Below the pieces are notes generated by a model. The model was not told the origin of the DNA. It was given only the letters and a program-made list of their open reading frames with translations, and did not search any database. From Margaritifera margaritifera (Eukaryota; Mollusca; Bivalvia; Unionida; Margaritiferidae): a stretch of DNA of 64,000 nt. Of this stretch, positions 1-11,325 are shown piece after piece. The stretch's first letter is position 1. The number at the start of each line of letters is the position of its first letter. The stretch lies in the NCBI GenBank assembly GCA_029931535.1, contig JAQPZY010001266.1, positions 512,501 to 576,500 of the forward strand, given 5' to 3'. Position numbers and translations under genes: made by a program.

Positions 1-155
1 GAAAGTTCCCTTTCTCTGACCGAGGAGGATCTGGACAAACTTACAGATGTACTATTTGAAAGCGCGGATGAAGATGGAAGCGGCATGATCACGTTCGAAA
101 AACTCAAAGCAGAGCTTGAGAAACACCCTGGATTGTTAGAAAATCTGACGATTAG
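1..155 (+). CDS. NOX5: NOX5 copy A exon: EF-hand 4 (partial at window edge)
   Basis: Frame 1 from base 1 gives 51 codons and a split codon, with donor gtagtc at 156. The Ca2+ loop reads DEDGSGMITFEK. Position 12 of the loop, normally Glu and the bidentate Ca2+ ligand, is Lys here, while the copy B exon has Glu. The exon ends ENLTI plus AG, and the Ser codon is completed by the next exon. It matches the second half of the copy B exon 58519-58729. Confidence 0.9.
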
Positions 156-854
156 GTAGTCATTTTTTAAATTATATAACAAAATGAAAGATTTAATAGA
201 CATTGATCTTCGCTAGTAAAAGTTTTTGCTTTTAGGAGATATTTTTGTCACATTCCGTGAAAGTGATTGTTTTATTACAAAACGCATTTATGAGAGACAT
301 CTTTTTAAAAGCACGTTTGAGAGTTGGATTTTATAAAATGTTATATGTCAGTAAATCGATGGACATACAGCCAAAATCGTAACCATTTGAACAATCAATG
401 ATTGACTCAGTCATAATGTCCAATCGCTGGCACGTATTCAATCGCGATACAGGCTCAACACTGTGTAAATGAATGTCAATTACCTGGCTACGCATCAATC
501 AATGACTGCATTAAGCATTCATTGTTCGCAACTTTTCGACTTGGCTGTATAGGAAAAGATTTACCTATATGCGTACCCGAAAATCATCTTCCGTATTTAC
601 AGAATGTCTTAAAGTAGACATATTCGTTAGCTTGTTAAATTTATAAATAAAAGGTTTTAGTACGGACAAAAGGTTTAGATACGACGTTACAATTGAATTG
701 TTCTAAAAAGTAAACATGTGCTAATAAAATCAAATGATATTGAAGCCATTTTCTGTAATAACTCACAAAGTAGGTACCCAGTTGGTAAACTTGGTCATTA
801 TTCCCGATTTGCTGCTTGAGGCAGATTGTTTTCCACACTGAACCGTATACCATC

Positions 855-954
<100 letters not shown>

Positions 955-1328
955 TCACACGCTATTGAAATTGTTATGAAATGACAAAAAAGGAAGTGGG
1001 GTTCTAAGTGTTAAAACTCTGTTACTTGTTTTCGCAGCCTGATAATGGGTACCGAGGAGTTATAGCTCACGAGAGATAAATCTGCAATAATAAAAACAAC
1101 TAGTGGAGTTCATCTTACATATGAACAAGGAACATGTTCAATATAAGCAAATTAATAATTTCAGATAATTCTTAAGAACTGCAGTGAGCGAAATGAATAG
1201 GTGAGTTATCTCAAATCTTACGTCTAATTAATTACATTGATTAATAATTTCTTATTTCTATTTTACATATAATAAAATCCTTCTGCGTGCTTTCCTTTAA
1301 GTTAAAGCATGCCCTCTTGTGTTTACAA

Positions 1329-1996
1329 TAATATTTACATAAACACATTGCAGATGTATCTCAGTCGATCTATAGAATCAGAGTTTTAATATGACCCTCC
1401 CTAGCAATTGCTGATACCTACATAAACACATTGCAGATTTATCTCAGTCGATCTATAGAATCAGAGTTTTAATATGACCCTCCCAGGCAATGCTAATATT
1501 TACATAAACACGTTGCATATTTATCTCAGTCGATCTATAGAATCAGAGTTTTAATATGACCCTCCCTAGCAATTGCTGATATTTACATAAACACATTGCA
1601 GATCTATCTCAGTCGATCTACAGAATCAGAGTTTTAATATGACCCTCCCTAGCAATTGCTGATATTTACATAAACACATTGCAGATCTATCTCAATCGAT
1701 CTATAGAATCAGAGTTTTAATATGACCCTCCCTAGCAATTGCTGATACTTACATAAACACATTGCAGATTTATCTCAGTCGATCTATAGAATCAGAGTTT
1801 TAATATGACCCTCCCTAGCAATTGCTGATACCTACATAAACACGTTGCAGATCTATCTCAGTCGATCTACAGAATCAGAGTTTTAATATGACCCTCCCTA
1901 GCAATTGCTGATATTTATATAAACACGTTGCAGATTTATCTCAGTCGATCTATAGAATCAGAGTTTTAATATGACCCTCCCTAGAAATTGCTGATG
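1329..1996 (+). repeat. 83-bp minisatellite, 8 copies
   Basis: The unit start CATAAACAC recurs at 1338, 1421, 1503, 1586 and 1669 and onwards to 1996, at 82-83 bp spacing. Each unit contains ATCTCAGTCGATCTA and TATGACCCTCCC. A single copy of the same unit lies in the paralogous intron of copy B at about 59,985-60,060. Confidence 0.95.
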
Positions 1997-2203
1997 TGTG
2001 CTTAAGTAGAGCACTTTACCTTTCTTGCTCCAGTCGGCCATGTTGTAAATGGATACCTGTATTCACTATTGCCTAACTTACGATAGACTGTGCCCTGTCA
2101 AGTAAAAATCATGCATTCTTAATGTTCGCTATGGAAACCAGTCTAAGCTCTATGAACCACTTGCAAGCTTGGGTAAACCTGAACAACTTTGAAAGAAAAG
2201 AAA

Positions 2204-2204
2204 A

Positions 2205-2258
<54 letters not shown>

Positions 2259-2292
2259 TCAATAATAATAATAATAACAATAATATTATTAA

Positions 2293-2359
<67 letters not shown>

Positions 2360-2360
2360 G
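2204..2360. repeat. (AAT)n-(ATT)n inverted microsatellite abutting a splice acceptor
   Basis: About 25 AAT units switch to about 25 ATT units, so the tract can fold into a long hairpin. It runs straight into the acceptor ATTGCAG of exon 2364-2758 with no ordinary pyrimidine tract between. In copy B an AAC/AAT tract lies at the same place but is separated from the exon by a normal TTGTTTCAG. Confidence 0.95.
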
Positions 2361-2363
2361 CAG

Positions 2364-2758
2364 TGCTGCCCAATGGTTGAAGCCACCGGAAAAGTCTAAG
2401 AAAAAGAAGAAGGGCGTTTATCGTTACTTTACTTGGTCCTACATTCAGAATAATCTTAGAAAAGTCATTTTCTTTTTGTGGTTTGTGCTCATGAACATTG
2501 GTCTATTCATTCTGGGTGCCTACAACTACCGGACGAGCAATGGCTTCATCATAGCAGCACGTGGAGCAGGGATGTGTCTAAATTTCACCTGCATGTTCGT
2601 GCTTGTGCTAATGTTACGGAAATGCCTGACATACTTGAGATTGACAATAATTGCTGATTTTCTGCCACTTGACCAAAATATTTTATTCCATAAGATGTGT
2701 GGACTTTTTATCGTTTTCTGGACCTTCGTACATACGGGTTGTCACATCGGAAATGCAG
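2364..2758 (+). CDS. NOX5: NOX5 copy A exon: polybasic stretch, first transmembrane helices, first heme histidines
   Basis: Phase 2 in, phase 1 out, 395 bp, exactly the length of the copy B exon. The exon starts with a Trp then a lysine-rich run (PEKSKKKKKG), in the place where human NOX5 has an Arg-rich phosphoinositide-binding stretch. Hydrophobic helices follow. Near the end, HKMCGLFIVFWTFVH places two His 14 apart, the heme-ligand spacing of NOX helix III, and another His follows in TGCHIGN. About 90 percent of residues match copy B. Donor is gtatgt. Confidence 0.95.
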
Positions 2759-3197
2759 GTATGTTTATTATTCTGCTCCTTCCTTGGCAAAAATTATTTC
2801 CCGTCATGACAACCAGTAAACACAAACCTAAATAAACCACCATATTTAATAATGGGAATATGGATATATTGTCTTTTGTGTAGCTAATATTATTCGCCAA
2901 CTGGAAGACCTTTTGCTAGAATGATTCACATCATCACCAATCTTTAACTTAGTGAACAGGAAAGAAAGTCTTCAAGATAAGCGGAATTCTGTTATATTTC
3001 AAGAATTCAATAGTTGAGCCTTCTTTACCAGAAGTACTTCGAACAGCGGATGGAAAAGTAATCTCGCTTATATATTTCCCTAGTTTGATTTGGTGGTTTT
3101 CTTTAGAATTTTTCTCTTCATATAATGAATTATCTTTTGTTTTAACTGTCCAACTTTTATTTTCATATCAATCAGCTTACGTCCTATACCTTTTCAG

Positions 3198-3370
3198 CTC
3201 TATTGTCCGAAAATACAGATATGGAAATGGCGGACATTCTCTTTACAACAGCTTCCGGAATAGGCTTTGTTGGTGCGTCGGCATTTATCACGGGCTGGCT
3301 TTTAGACCTCATCCTGATAATTATTGTCATCTGTTCCATGCCGTTTGTCAGAAGAGGAGGTCATTTTCAG
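3198..3370 (+). CDS. NOX5: NOX5 copy A exon: central transmembrane segment
   Basis: Acceptor TTTTCAG, donor gtatac, phase 1 in and phase 0 out, 173 bp as in copy B. It encodes a loop, MADILFTT, a Gly-rich stretch, a strongly hydrophobic helix (LILIIIVICSM) and the end VRRGGHFQ, which leads into the next heme-binding helix. The first dozen residues differ most from copy B, consistent with an extracellular loop. Confidence 0.95.
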
Positions 3371-3524
3371 GTATACTTGTATTAACAGTATCGTGGTTCC
3401 AGTATTAAAATCACAGCCAATGAATGAACGTATTAACATATGTCAATCAAACCATAACACGTGCCGATACGTTTGGACCGTCGACCAATATTATCACTGG
3501 AAAAGGTGTGAAGTAAAATGTGAT

Positions 3525-3745
3525 TTACAGATGAATGGAAGCTTGTTAAGTAAAATGTGATTTACAGATGAATGGAAGCTTGTTAAGTAAAATGTGATGT
3601 ACAGATAAATGGAAGCCTGTTCGACATACAGATGAATGGAAGCTTGTTCGACATACAGATGAATGGAAGCTTGTTCGACATACAGATGAATGGAAGCTTG
3701 TTCGACATACAGATGAATGGAAGCTTGTTCGACATACAGACGTAA
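3525..3745 (+). repeat. 27-bp minisatellite (about 7 units, first two longer)
   Basis: The core ACAGATGAATGGAAGCTTG repeats. The first units end in TTAAGTAAAATGTGATTT and later units in TTCGACAT (27 bp). Copy B has one degenerate unit at about 62,780-62,815. Confidence 0.92.
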
Positions 3746-3849
3746 TATTCTTCACCTAGCCGACTGCCACTATATACCATATACAAATTTAAATCGTCAT
3801 AAATTCAACATTTTTCAACCATTTTTCATGAAATTGTTATTTTACATAA

Positions 3850-4876
3850 AATTATAACCACTAATTCACATAGGGTAAGTGTCAATAAAATATAACCACT
3901 AATTGACAGGGAGTAAGTGTCAATAAAATATAACCACTAATTGACATGGGGTAAGTGTCAATAAAATTTAACCACTAATTGACATGGGGTAAGTGTCAAT
4001 ATAATATAACCGCTAATTGACAGGGAGTAAGTGTCAATAAAATATAACCGCTAATTGACAGGGAGTAAGTGTCAATAAAATATAACCGCTAATTGACATG
4101 GGGTAAGTGTCAATAAAATATAACCGCTAATTGACAGGGAGTAAGTGTCAATAAAATTTAACCACTAATTGACATGGGGTAAGTGTCAATAAAATATAAC
4201 CGCTAATTGACATGGGGTAAGTGTCAATAAAATATAATCACTAATTGAAATGGGGTAAGCGTCAATAAAATATAACCACTAATTGACATGGGGTAAGCGT
4301 CAATAAAATATAACCACTAATTGACGTGGGGTAAGTGTCAATAAAATATAACCACTAATTGAAATGGGGTAAGTGTCAATAAAATATAACCACTAATTGA
4401 CATGGGGTAAGTGTCAATAAAATATAACCACTAATTGAAATGGGGTAAGTGTCAATAAAATATAACCACTAATTGAAATGGGGTAAGTGTCAATAAAATA
4501 TAACCACTAATTGACATGGGGTAAGCGTCAATAAAATATAACCACTAATTGACATGGGGTAAGCGTCAATAAAATATAACCACTAATTGAAATGGGGTAA
4601 GTGTCAATAAAATATAACCACTAATTGACATGGGGTAAGCGTCAATAAAATATAACCACTAATTGAAATGGGGTAAGTGTCAATAAAATATAACCACTAA
4701 TTGACATGGGGTAAGTGTCAATAAAATATAACCACTAATTGAAATGGGGTAAGTGTCAATAAAATATAACCACTAATTGAAATGGGGTAAGTGTCAATAA
4801 AATATAAACACTAATTAACATAGGGTAAGTGTCAATAAAATATAACCACTAATTGAAATGGGGTAAGTGTCAATAT
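3850..4876 (+). repeat. 38-bp minisatellite, about 27 copies
   Basis: The unit contains TAACCACTAATTGACATGGG and GTAAGTGTCAATAAAATA. Single-base variants (GACA or GAAA, ACC or CCG, GTGT or GCGT) are shared between neighbours, the pattern of local unit conversion. Copy B keeps a single unit at about 62,930-62,965 (GACACTAATTCACATGAGG), so this array grew after the gene duplicated. Confidence 0.96.
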
Positions 4877-5478
4877 TAAACAATCTGATTTAATGTGCTG
4901 TACTATGCTAATACGTAGGTGTGGTTATTTCTGTTCTGGCACTAAGTTTATTTCAAATACACGTGTTTGGTTTGACTTTGCATTTTGCGTAAATTAGGTA
5001 GCATTCACTATTAATATTTTCATTTTCTTGTTTTAAATATATTTTATTTTTTAGATTTAATATAAAATCCACAGACACCAATAACGTGGTTTAAAATTTG
5101 ATCAACATTTTTGGAAGTTCAATTATTGTGTCGAGCATCTTCAGAAAACCGTTTATTATCAAGGTAGTGATGAACCGTAGAACATATTTGTTGGATACTT
5201 TAGTTTTACAATAATAATTATATTAGTAATTTCTGCTGCAATTGTAACGCAAAATTCGCACATTTCATGAAAAATGTTTTTCTCAACATTTAACAAATCT
5301 TTCGTATTCGTTTGAACATACTTTTAGGATTTTGTGAACAGGTGAGAACACCCTTAATTGTCCTTAAATTAGGCATATAATACGAGTAATGCCTTTAGTA
5401 TTAAACCTATATTCTTACGAAAACTTGATGGTCATGACAATAAAGTTATTGGATCTGGCATTTTGTATCTATTTTCAG

Positions 5479-5670
5479 GTATTTTACTGGACCCATATGC
5501 TGTACGTTCCTTTTTGGATCCTTGTCATTCTTCACGGCCCCTCTTTCTGGAAGTGGTTCCTCGGACCCGGTGTACTGTTTGTCATGGAGAAGATAAGCCG
5601 CTCCAAGTTAATCAAGAAAGCCAGATACGGAAAGACTTACATAGAGGAGGTCAATCTTCTACCATCTAAG
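5479..5670 (+). CDS. NOX5: NOX5 copy A exon: second heme-binding helix and FAD-domain entry
   Basis: Exactly 64 codons, phase 0 on both sides. FYWTHMLYVPFWILVILHGP gives two His 14 apart, the second heme-ligand pair, followed by FWKWF. The exon ends at YIEEVNLLPSK, the start of the cytosolic FAD domain. It differs from copy B at six of 64 residues, all conservative except one Lys/Asn. Confidence 0.96.
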
Positions 5671-5862
5671 GTGGGTTTTAGTACATAGATTCCTTAAGTT
5701 TGCAAGTCTGTGTCGAAGAGAAAGAGGGTCATCAACAGTTTAAAATATACGAGTTAAATCTCGCTTCCAAGGGTGTCAAAAAATAAACCGATGATGTTTA
5801 CCTTTGCTGACATACAAAATTCAATAATTGTTTGCTTCATGATGATTTGCTTTTCATCACAG

Positions 5863-5995
5863 GTGACACATCTGGTGATTAGTCGACCACCCAATTTCAA
5901 CTTCCAGCCCGGGGATTATGTGTTCGTGCAGATTCCGGCAATCGCCTCCCAGGAATGGCATCCATTTACCATCAGCAGTGCTCCAGAAATGAAGA
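5863..5995 (+). CDS. NOX5: NOX5 copy A exon: FAD-binding motif
   Basis: Phase 0 in, phase 1 out, donor gtaaga. The motif HPFTISSAPE binds the flavin in NOX and ferric reductases. Upstream, FQPGDYVFVQIP is the usual beta-barrel strand. The copy B equivalent lies just past the right edge. Confidence 0.95.
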
Positions 5996-6268
5996 GTAAG
6001 AGGAATACTGTACCTTCTTCCTAATTGATGTATCTCATTAGTACAGCTATTTATATAAAGTTCAAAATTGTTTTATTATGGCAAAAACTGCTGTGGAAAG
6101 TAAGATGAATTCTTACAATATTTTGAAAATTTCACGACAATTGGATGAGAATGTTTGAGGTTATGACAGCTTGCATTTGTGGATGTTATATAGTGGCAAC
6201 CATGAAGGCCTGAGCTGCTCAGACAAGACAGGCGACGCACGTTCAACCATAAACTATTTGCTGTGTAG

Positions 6269-6440
6269 AGACGTTTGCCGGAGCAATTAGGGAAGACAGG
6301 AAACCCGACGTCGTAGCCCGAGTGTTTAAAGTCACTACTATGTGCTTGGGAAACGTTTACTGGATCACGAGGGAAGACATTGAATCCGACGGCGTAGCCC
6401 AAGGGTTTAAAGTCAATGCCTTATGCTCAGGCAAACGTTT
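6269..6440 (+). repeat. Two tandem units of about 85 bp
   Basis: Each unit carries AACGTTTGC or a variant, GAGGGAAGACA or a variant, CCGACG(T/G)CGTAGCCC and GTTTAAAGTCA. Divergence between the two is moderate. Confidence 0.75.
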
Positions 6441-6644
6441 GCACACAGCAAACCGCGTATACAAGTTTTTCTTAAACGATCAATAAACCTAATGAATACA
6501 TTTTCAACAACAACTATAAAAATACCTTGGTACAACATGTCTTCTTTCACTTTTTGACATAATACCTAGATCACTTAAGTTTAATTTCCCGCTACTTAAC
6601 ATTGTGACTCAACAATAACCTTGCTGCTGAGAATGTAAAAGGTG

Positions 6645-7620
6645 GGATGGGTATTCTTGCCTTATTTTAGTTATCACATATTCTTGCTTCTTTCCCCTCT
6701 GAGAAAGAAATGACACATTCGCCCACTTTGTGTTAAAACATTAATGCCGCATCCATCTTGCCGTACTGTCATCTGCAACTCGCATGAGACATCCCCGGAG
6801 TCGGCATAAGTAAAACAAAAACCGCACTCACGCTTCACGCAAATATTCCGTTTTGAGTACAGCTTATGTCTCAGAAACGCACACGTCAAACCAACCAAAA
6901 CGTTGCTAGTCATGTAAGAGTTACATAACACTCACACCTTGGCAGCGATATTATCAGGTCATTGATAGGTGCAATCTGTTGATGTTTGATTGACTGGTAC
7001 AATGAGTCGGCAATCCGACAATTAGATTTTCACTTCTGGGATGTGAGGACAAAAATGGAAATGAAAGAAATAAATGCTACAATAGAATGACAGAAAAGCA
7101 GCAATAAGGATACAAAACTGAAAATAACTGTCAAAAGTATCGCAATTCTTATGGATAAAAATATAATCGTGAATTTCCAGAGATTATAAAAACATTTTAA
7201 AGTGGGTATCAGGTACATGATTTTCATTTATGCTAGGTAAGGGCCCACGATTCTGGTGTGTTCAAGCACAACGGGGCTTTGATGAAGTACCAGCGGTAAC
7301 AAAATAAGCAACAACAAGACCTATCTGTAGCTTCAAACCACAGAAAATGAAATAAAAATACATGAAGAGAACGGCGATAAATAATGATTTTTATCTTCTT
7401 CCTCTCATCATGATTGGGCAGATTTTGGCTTTTTTTTATAAGTGCGGTTGTAGTCCCTTGTTTTACTTATATCTACACATAGGAAGTCCCACGCTGGTTA
7501 CAGATAACAGTACAGCAAGATTGACGCATCATTGAAGTTTTGAACGTGGCGAATGTGAGATTTTGTCGTCAGAGGGGTAGAAGTATGTGATAACTGAAGA
7601 AAAAGGCAAGAATACTTTTG
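6645..7620. mobile_element. Foldback element with inverted arms of about 180 bp
   Basis: The left arm (about 6645-6840) and the reverse complement of the right arm (about 7435-7620) share GTATTCTTGCC, CCCCTCTGAG, ACATTCGCC, TTGCCGTACTGT, ATAAGTAAAACA and AACCGCACT in the same order, with ordinary sequence between. A third copy of one arm lies alone at about 26,655-26,835. No transposase reading frame is visible in the 600-bp interior, so the element looks non-autonomous. Its superfamily is unknown. Confidence 0.7.
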
Positions 7621-8334
7621 CACGTGTACATCCTCCGCAGTAAGTATACTGCAAGGTCACAAGATCAAGTCCTGCGTGTCCTGTAACTTGCGTTGCAGAA
7701 TGGATATATAAGACCTCAGTGACCTAATTCTTATAAAACAATATGGGCGACTCTAGTGTGTTTTTTTTCTCTCTCTTTTCTCTCTTTTTTTGGCGGGGGG
7801 GGGGGATGGTTAGCTGCCATTGAAAATTACTCGCTCGGATTACTGACCATATAAGAATAGCAATTATACATAGTGGTTTGCCTAAACACTCTGGAGTCAC
7901 TTCATACGCTCGAGCTGCTCTCGCGAGCTGCTCCCATTGGGTTCAAAGTCTTCCAACGTGCTCCGACAAACATTTACATACATTAAACCATATATGATCC
8001 ATAGAGTATACGGGCGAATATTTACATACATCAAACCGTATATGATCCCTGAAGTATCCGGATGAATATTTAGCGCATAAGCGATTGTTATGTTCTTTTT
8101 GTGCTAGTCTCATTAACGGCGCTAATAATGGCCTCTTGAGATTCAATGCTATAGATTTGTTATATCTTCCTGTTGATTTTCAGTGGTTTTTGGTATATAC
8201 AAGTATAAGGAACTTTTATTATAACTTTATGTTATACACAAGCAATCATATTCTTACGACGTTGGCCCCTTGAAACTTTATGCTTAGGATATCTAAATTC
8301 TGTAAATCTGGAACTATTTCTTGAAGTAATGTGT

Positions 8335-8480
8335 AAGCTCACCTGGTATGGTCCTTCGTCCTTCATGCGTCGTGCGTCGTCTGCGGTCCGTCATCCATCG
8401 TCCGTCAGCAATTGCTATTTTCAGCTTCTTCTCAGAAACCAAGCAGCCAATTCAGCCAAACTTGTGATGCCGATCCGCTC
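8335..8480 (+). repeat. Dispersed repeat fragment rich in CGTCCGTC/CGTCGTGC
   Basis: The run of CGTC/CGTG words followed by AATTGCTATTTTCAGC and TCTCAGAAACC looks like a repetitive family member rather than unique intron. Only the general pattern is recognised; similar CCGTCCGT words occur near 22,605 and 52,475. Confidence 0.45.
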
Positions 8481-8819
8481 TCAAATATAGTCACCATTAC
8501 TAAAAAAAACTATATTAATCTTTACACGACTTCTCAAAATCATCTGAGTAGAGTTTGACCACATTTGACACAGAGCACCACAGCATAAAAGCCAAATTGA
8601 AACTTTGTATTACTTACTCTCAAAAAGACAGAAATCTTCTAAGCATAGCGGTCGTTTACATCTTTACAAACGATGCCAATCAGTTATGGTGGCTGTTAAT
8701 AGAACTAGTAAAGCATTTCACCAACTTCCGCTCAAAACGTTCTGATCAAAATTTGACTAAATCTGCATTCTGGCAAGTATGCCTTTCAAATTGTTAAGAA
8801 TGATGTAGATATGCCATAT

Positions 8820-8945
8820 GGTCAGCACGGGACGGATAGCCAGGTTACTTGGTTTGAGAAGGTTATATCGTACAGAGGCAATCAGAGTGGGAATCGAACC
8901 CACACCATCCTAGTTCCAATCCTCAACCACTGACCTGTCATATTT
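8820..8945 (-). mobile_element. tRNA-derived SINE fragment
   Basis: On the minus strand GGGTTCGATTCCCAC is a good tRNA T-arm with RNA polymerase III box B. About 45 bases before it is a weak box A (GTCAGTGGTTGAGG). The cloverleaf is too degenerate for a working tRNA. Confidence 0.6.
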
Positions 8946-9086
8946 GGACTGCAGAACCAATAAGCACTACCTTCTTATATCCACACACTCCTAACTGTCT
9001 TTTAAACACAAGGCAAGGTTAGGATTATTACAACAGTTTAGTTAAGCTTTAGGTTAAAACTGTTCTGGAAGGGAACGCTATTATAC

Positions 9087-9202
<116 letters not shown>

Positions 9203-9235
9203 GGGATGTGTGGATGTGTAGTATGGATTAAGAAC

Positions 9236-9520
9236 ATTATCATTCAGGTTAGATAATTTTTAATTTGTCCTCTAATGAAATTTGAACCCGGCTCCGACGT
9301 CAAGTGAAATTATATATGGAGAAAAAAATAAGAGAGTTAATTACCGGGTCGCCATGCGTGTATGTCTGCTATGAACGAATAGCGGGTATGGGGGTTGGTG
9401 CGTGAAGGCAAGGCGATGGGTGCCTTAACCCGCGGACCTGGTATCGAATCGCAGTAGAGGACGAAATTAATCGCAGTAGAGGACGAAATTAAAAATTCTC
9501 TAACTTGTATGATAATATTC
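9236..9520. mobile_element. Short inverted-repeat element, copy 1 (loop in reverse orientation)
   Basis: Arms 9236-9285 and 9471-9520 are inverted repeats (CAGGTTAGATAATTTTTAAT against ATTAAAAATTCTCTAACTTG). The loop contains GACCTGGTATCGAATC and GGTCGCCATGCGTGTATGTC. It is homologous to 40,135-40,434 but the loop lies in the opposite direction, while the flank on the right (GGATAGCACTTTCCGCTC) is in the same direction in both. Confidence 0.8.
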
Positions 9521-9618
9521 TTTCTCCATATATAAGCTCACTTTATATCATCACGCATTCCTTGTAGGAGTCAAGGATAGCACTTTCCGCTCTATCTATT
9601 GTATATTTTTGTGTGTGC

Positions 9619-9693
<75 letters not shown>
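9619..9693. repeat. (TA)n microsatellite
   Basis: About 37 AT units lie after the conserved flank GCACTTTCCGCTC of the inverted-repeat element, as also seen at 40,550. Confidence 0.97.
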
Positions 9694-9694
<1 letters not shown>

Positions 9695-9830
9695 TACATG
9701 AGTTATAAACTTTAAGATACACAAAGTAATAATACAATGAATACACGAACCAGCATAAATTGCAATTACAATAAATAACCACTGTTGATTCTATCGTCAT
9801 TAACGATACAGTTCTATCTTCGAAATTCAG

Positions 9831-9959
9831 AACATATATGACTGCACGTGCGATCAGCAGGACATTGGACAAACAAACTCTACGAGTATTTTCATAGCAT
9901 TGAAACGCGGCTAACATCACCAAAGAGTGTTTATAATAGAAAGTCTGACAAAAAAGACG
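9831..9959 (+). CDS. NOX5: NOX5 copy A exon with an in-frame TGA at a conserved Trp
   Basis: Acceptor AAATTCAG, donor gtaagt, phase 1 in and out. After the split codon the frame reads K-H-I-stop-L-H-V-R-S-A-G-H-W-T-N-K-L-Y-E. In the NOX5 family the residue at the stop is Trp (IWLH), so TGG has become TGA at 9839-9841. A second CAG at 9858-9860 would keep the frame, skip the stop and delete ten residues, so bypass by splicing is possible. The C-terminal half (about 20 residues) enters the variable basic linker before the NADPH domain. Confidence 0.88.
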
Positions 9960-10614
9960 GTAAGTATAAACTGTTGATATATTTGAAAATAGTAAAATCA
10001 CGGATTTCAAATTTCATAATATGTCATATATTTTATTGAATATTCTTACAAAGAGAGCATCACATACATATCCTTGTAATATATGAAGAGCAATGACTTA
10101 AATATTTTTCTGAAAATGATGATATAATTTTCTATAAAAATTTCTAAAAGATTTTGTTTCTTATTTAACATCGGATGTAATACCTTTTTATCACAGGATA
10201 AAATATATTCGACATTAATTCGGGAAGAGAAAACTTTATTTGTATTATGATACTTAATTAAAAGTTTCGAAAATTAAACTACTAACCATCACTCCCTCGT
10301 ACGTTTGCTTCATTTTGTAGTGAATGAAGACGCTTATTAAAATAATGGTAGCGTTTTAATAGACTGGTCGGTTTTGAAAAACCTAATCTTTTGCAAGAAC
10401 TTAGAGTTTATGAAATGTTATAAAATATCCAACTTCAAAAGCACCTCATATCGAGCGAGAAGGCACCATACGTTTGATATTGTTCTCAAGATCGCTGCAG
10501 GGGACATCATTTTGTAGTTGAACGATAGGTGTCGAGTCAAAATAACTTTGTCCAAAAGAACTCTCAATGTCAAAAGGCTGCTACAGTTCGATACTTTCTG
10601 TTTTAGTATGACCT

Positions 10615-10670
10615 CCAACCCCAACCCCACCCCCCAAAAGAGCCCCCCCCCAAAAAAAAAAAAGAACAAA
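10615..10670 (+). repeat. C-rich and A-rich low-complexity run
   Basis: CCCCAACCCCACCCCCC with poly-C and poly-A runs follows. Nothing coding. Confidence 0.8.
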
Positions 10671-10729
10671 CAAAAAACAAACAAGATGGTTGAGTTATTA
10701 AGACGTGAAGGTTGAATTATGATATTATT

Positions 10730-11205
10730 CCTTGACGCCGAGTTCCAAAACCTAGGTTAAGCATACGTGTACTTGAATGATGGTTTTAATCCTTGACACC
10801 GGGTTCCCAAACCTTGGTTAGGCATACGTGTACTTGAATGATGGAATTACTCCTTGACACCGGGTTCCAAAAACTTGGTTAGGCATACATGTAATTGAAA
10901 TATAACTCAGATGGTATTATTTCTTGACTCTGAGTTCGAAAACCTTGGTTAGGCGTACGTGTACTTGAGATGTAACTCGTATGGTATTATTCCTTGACAT
11001 TGAGTTCTGAAACCATTGTTAGGTATACGTGTACTTGAGATATAACTAATATTATATTATTCATATAGTATTATTACTTGACACTGAGTTCGAAAATCAT
11101 TGTTAAGCATACGTGTAATTGAGATATAACTCATATGGTATTACTCCTTGACTCTGAGTTCGAAAATCTTGGTTAGGCATACGTGTACTTGAGATATTTC
11201 GAAGA
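10730..11205 (+). repeat. Irregular 61-86 bp minisatellite, 7 copies
   Basis: CCTTGACxCxGxGTTC starts near 10730, 10791, 10852, 10922, 10991, 11077 and 11147, each followed by GTTAGGCATACGTGTA. The first three units are 61 bp; the later ones gained ATATAACTCATATGG inserts. Confidence 0.9.
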
Positions 11206-11325
11206 ATTCTTACAATCAGACATTTATTTCACAAGGATCCGTATGCGTCATTTGTTTGACAATGGTCCTTATACGTCATATTTTTGGGGTACAATTATAG
11301 CACATTCTTTTATTTCTTTTCACAG

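Larger units (their letters stand above)
3371..5478 (+). other. Copy A intron swollen by two minisatellites
   Basis: The matching intron in copy B (62,640-63,670) is about half as long. Conserved flanks include the stretch after exon 3 (about 3371-3520 against 62,640-62,790) and the bases before exon 4. The extra length in A is the 27-bp and 38-bp arrays. 4880-5478 is AT-rich intron with nothing else recognised. Confidence 0.85.
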
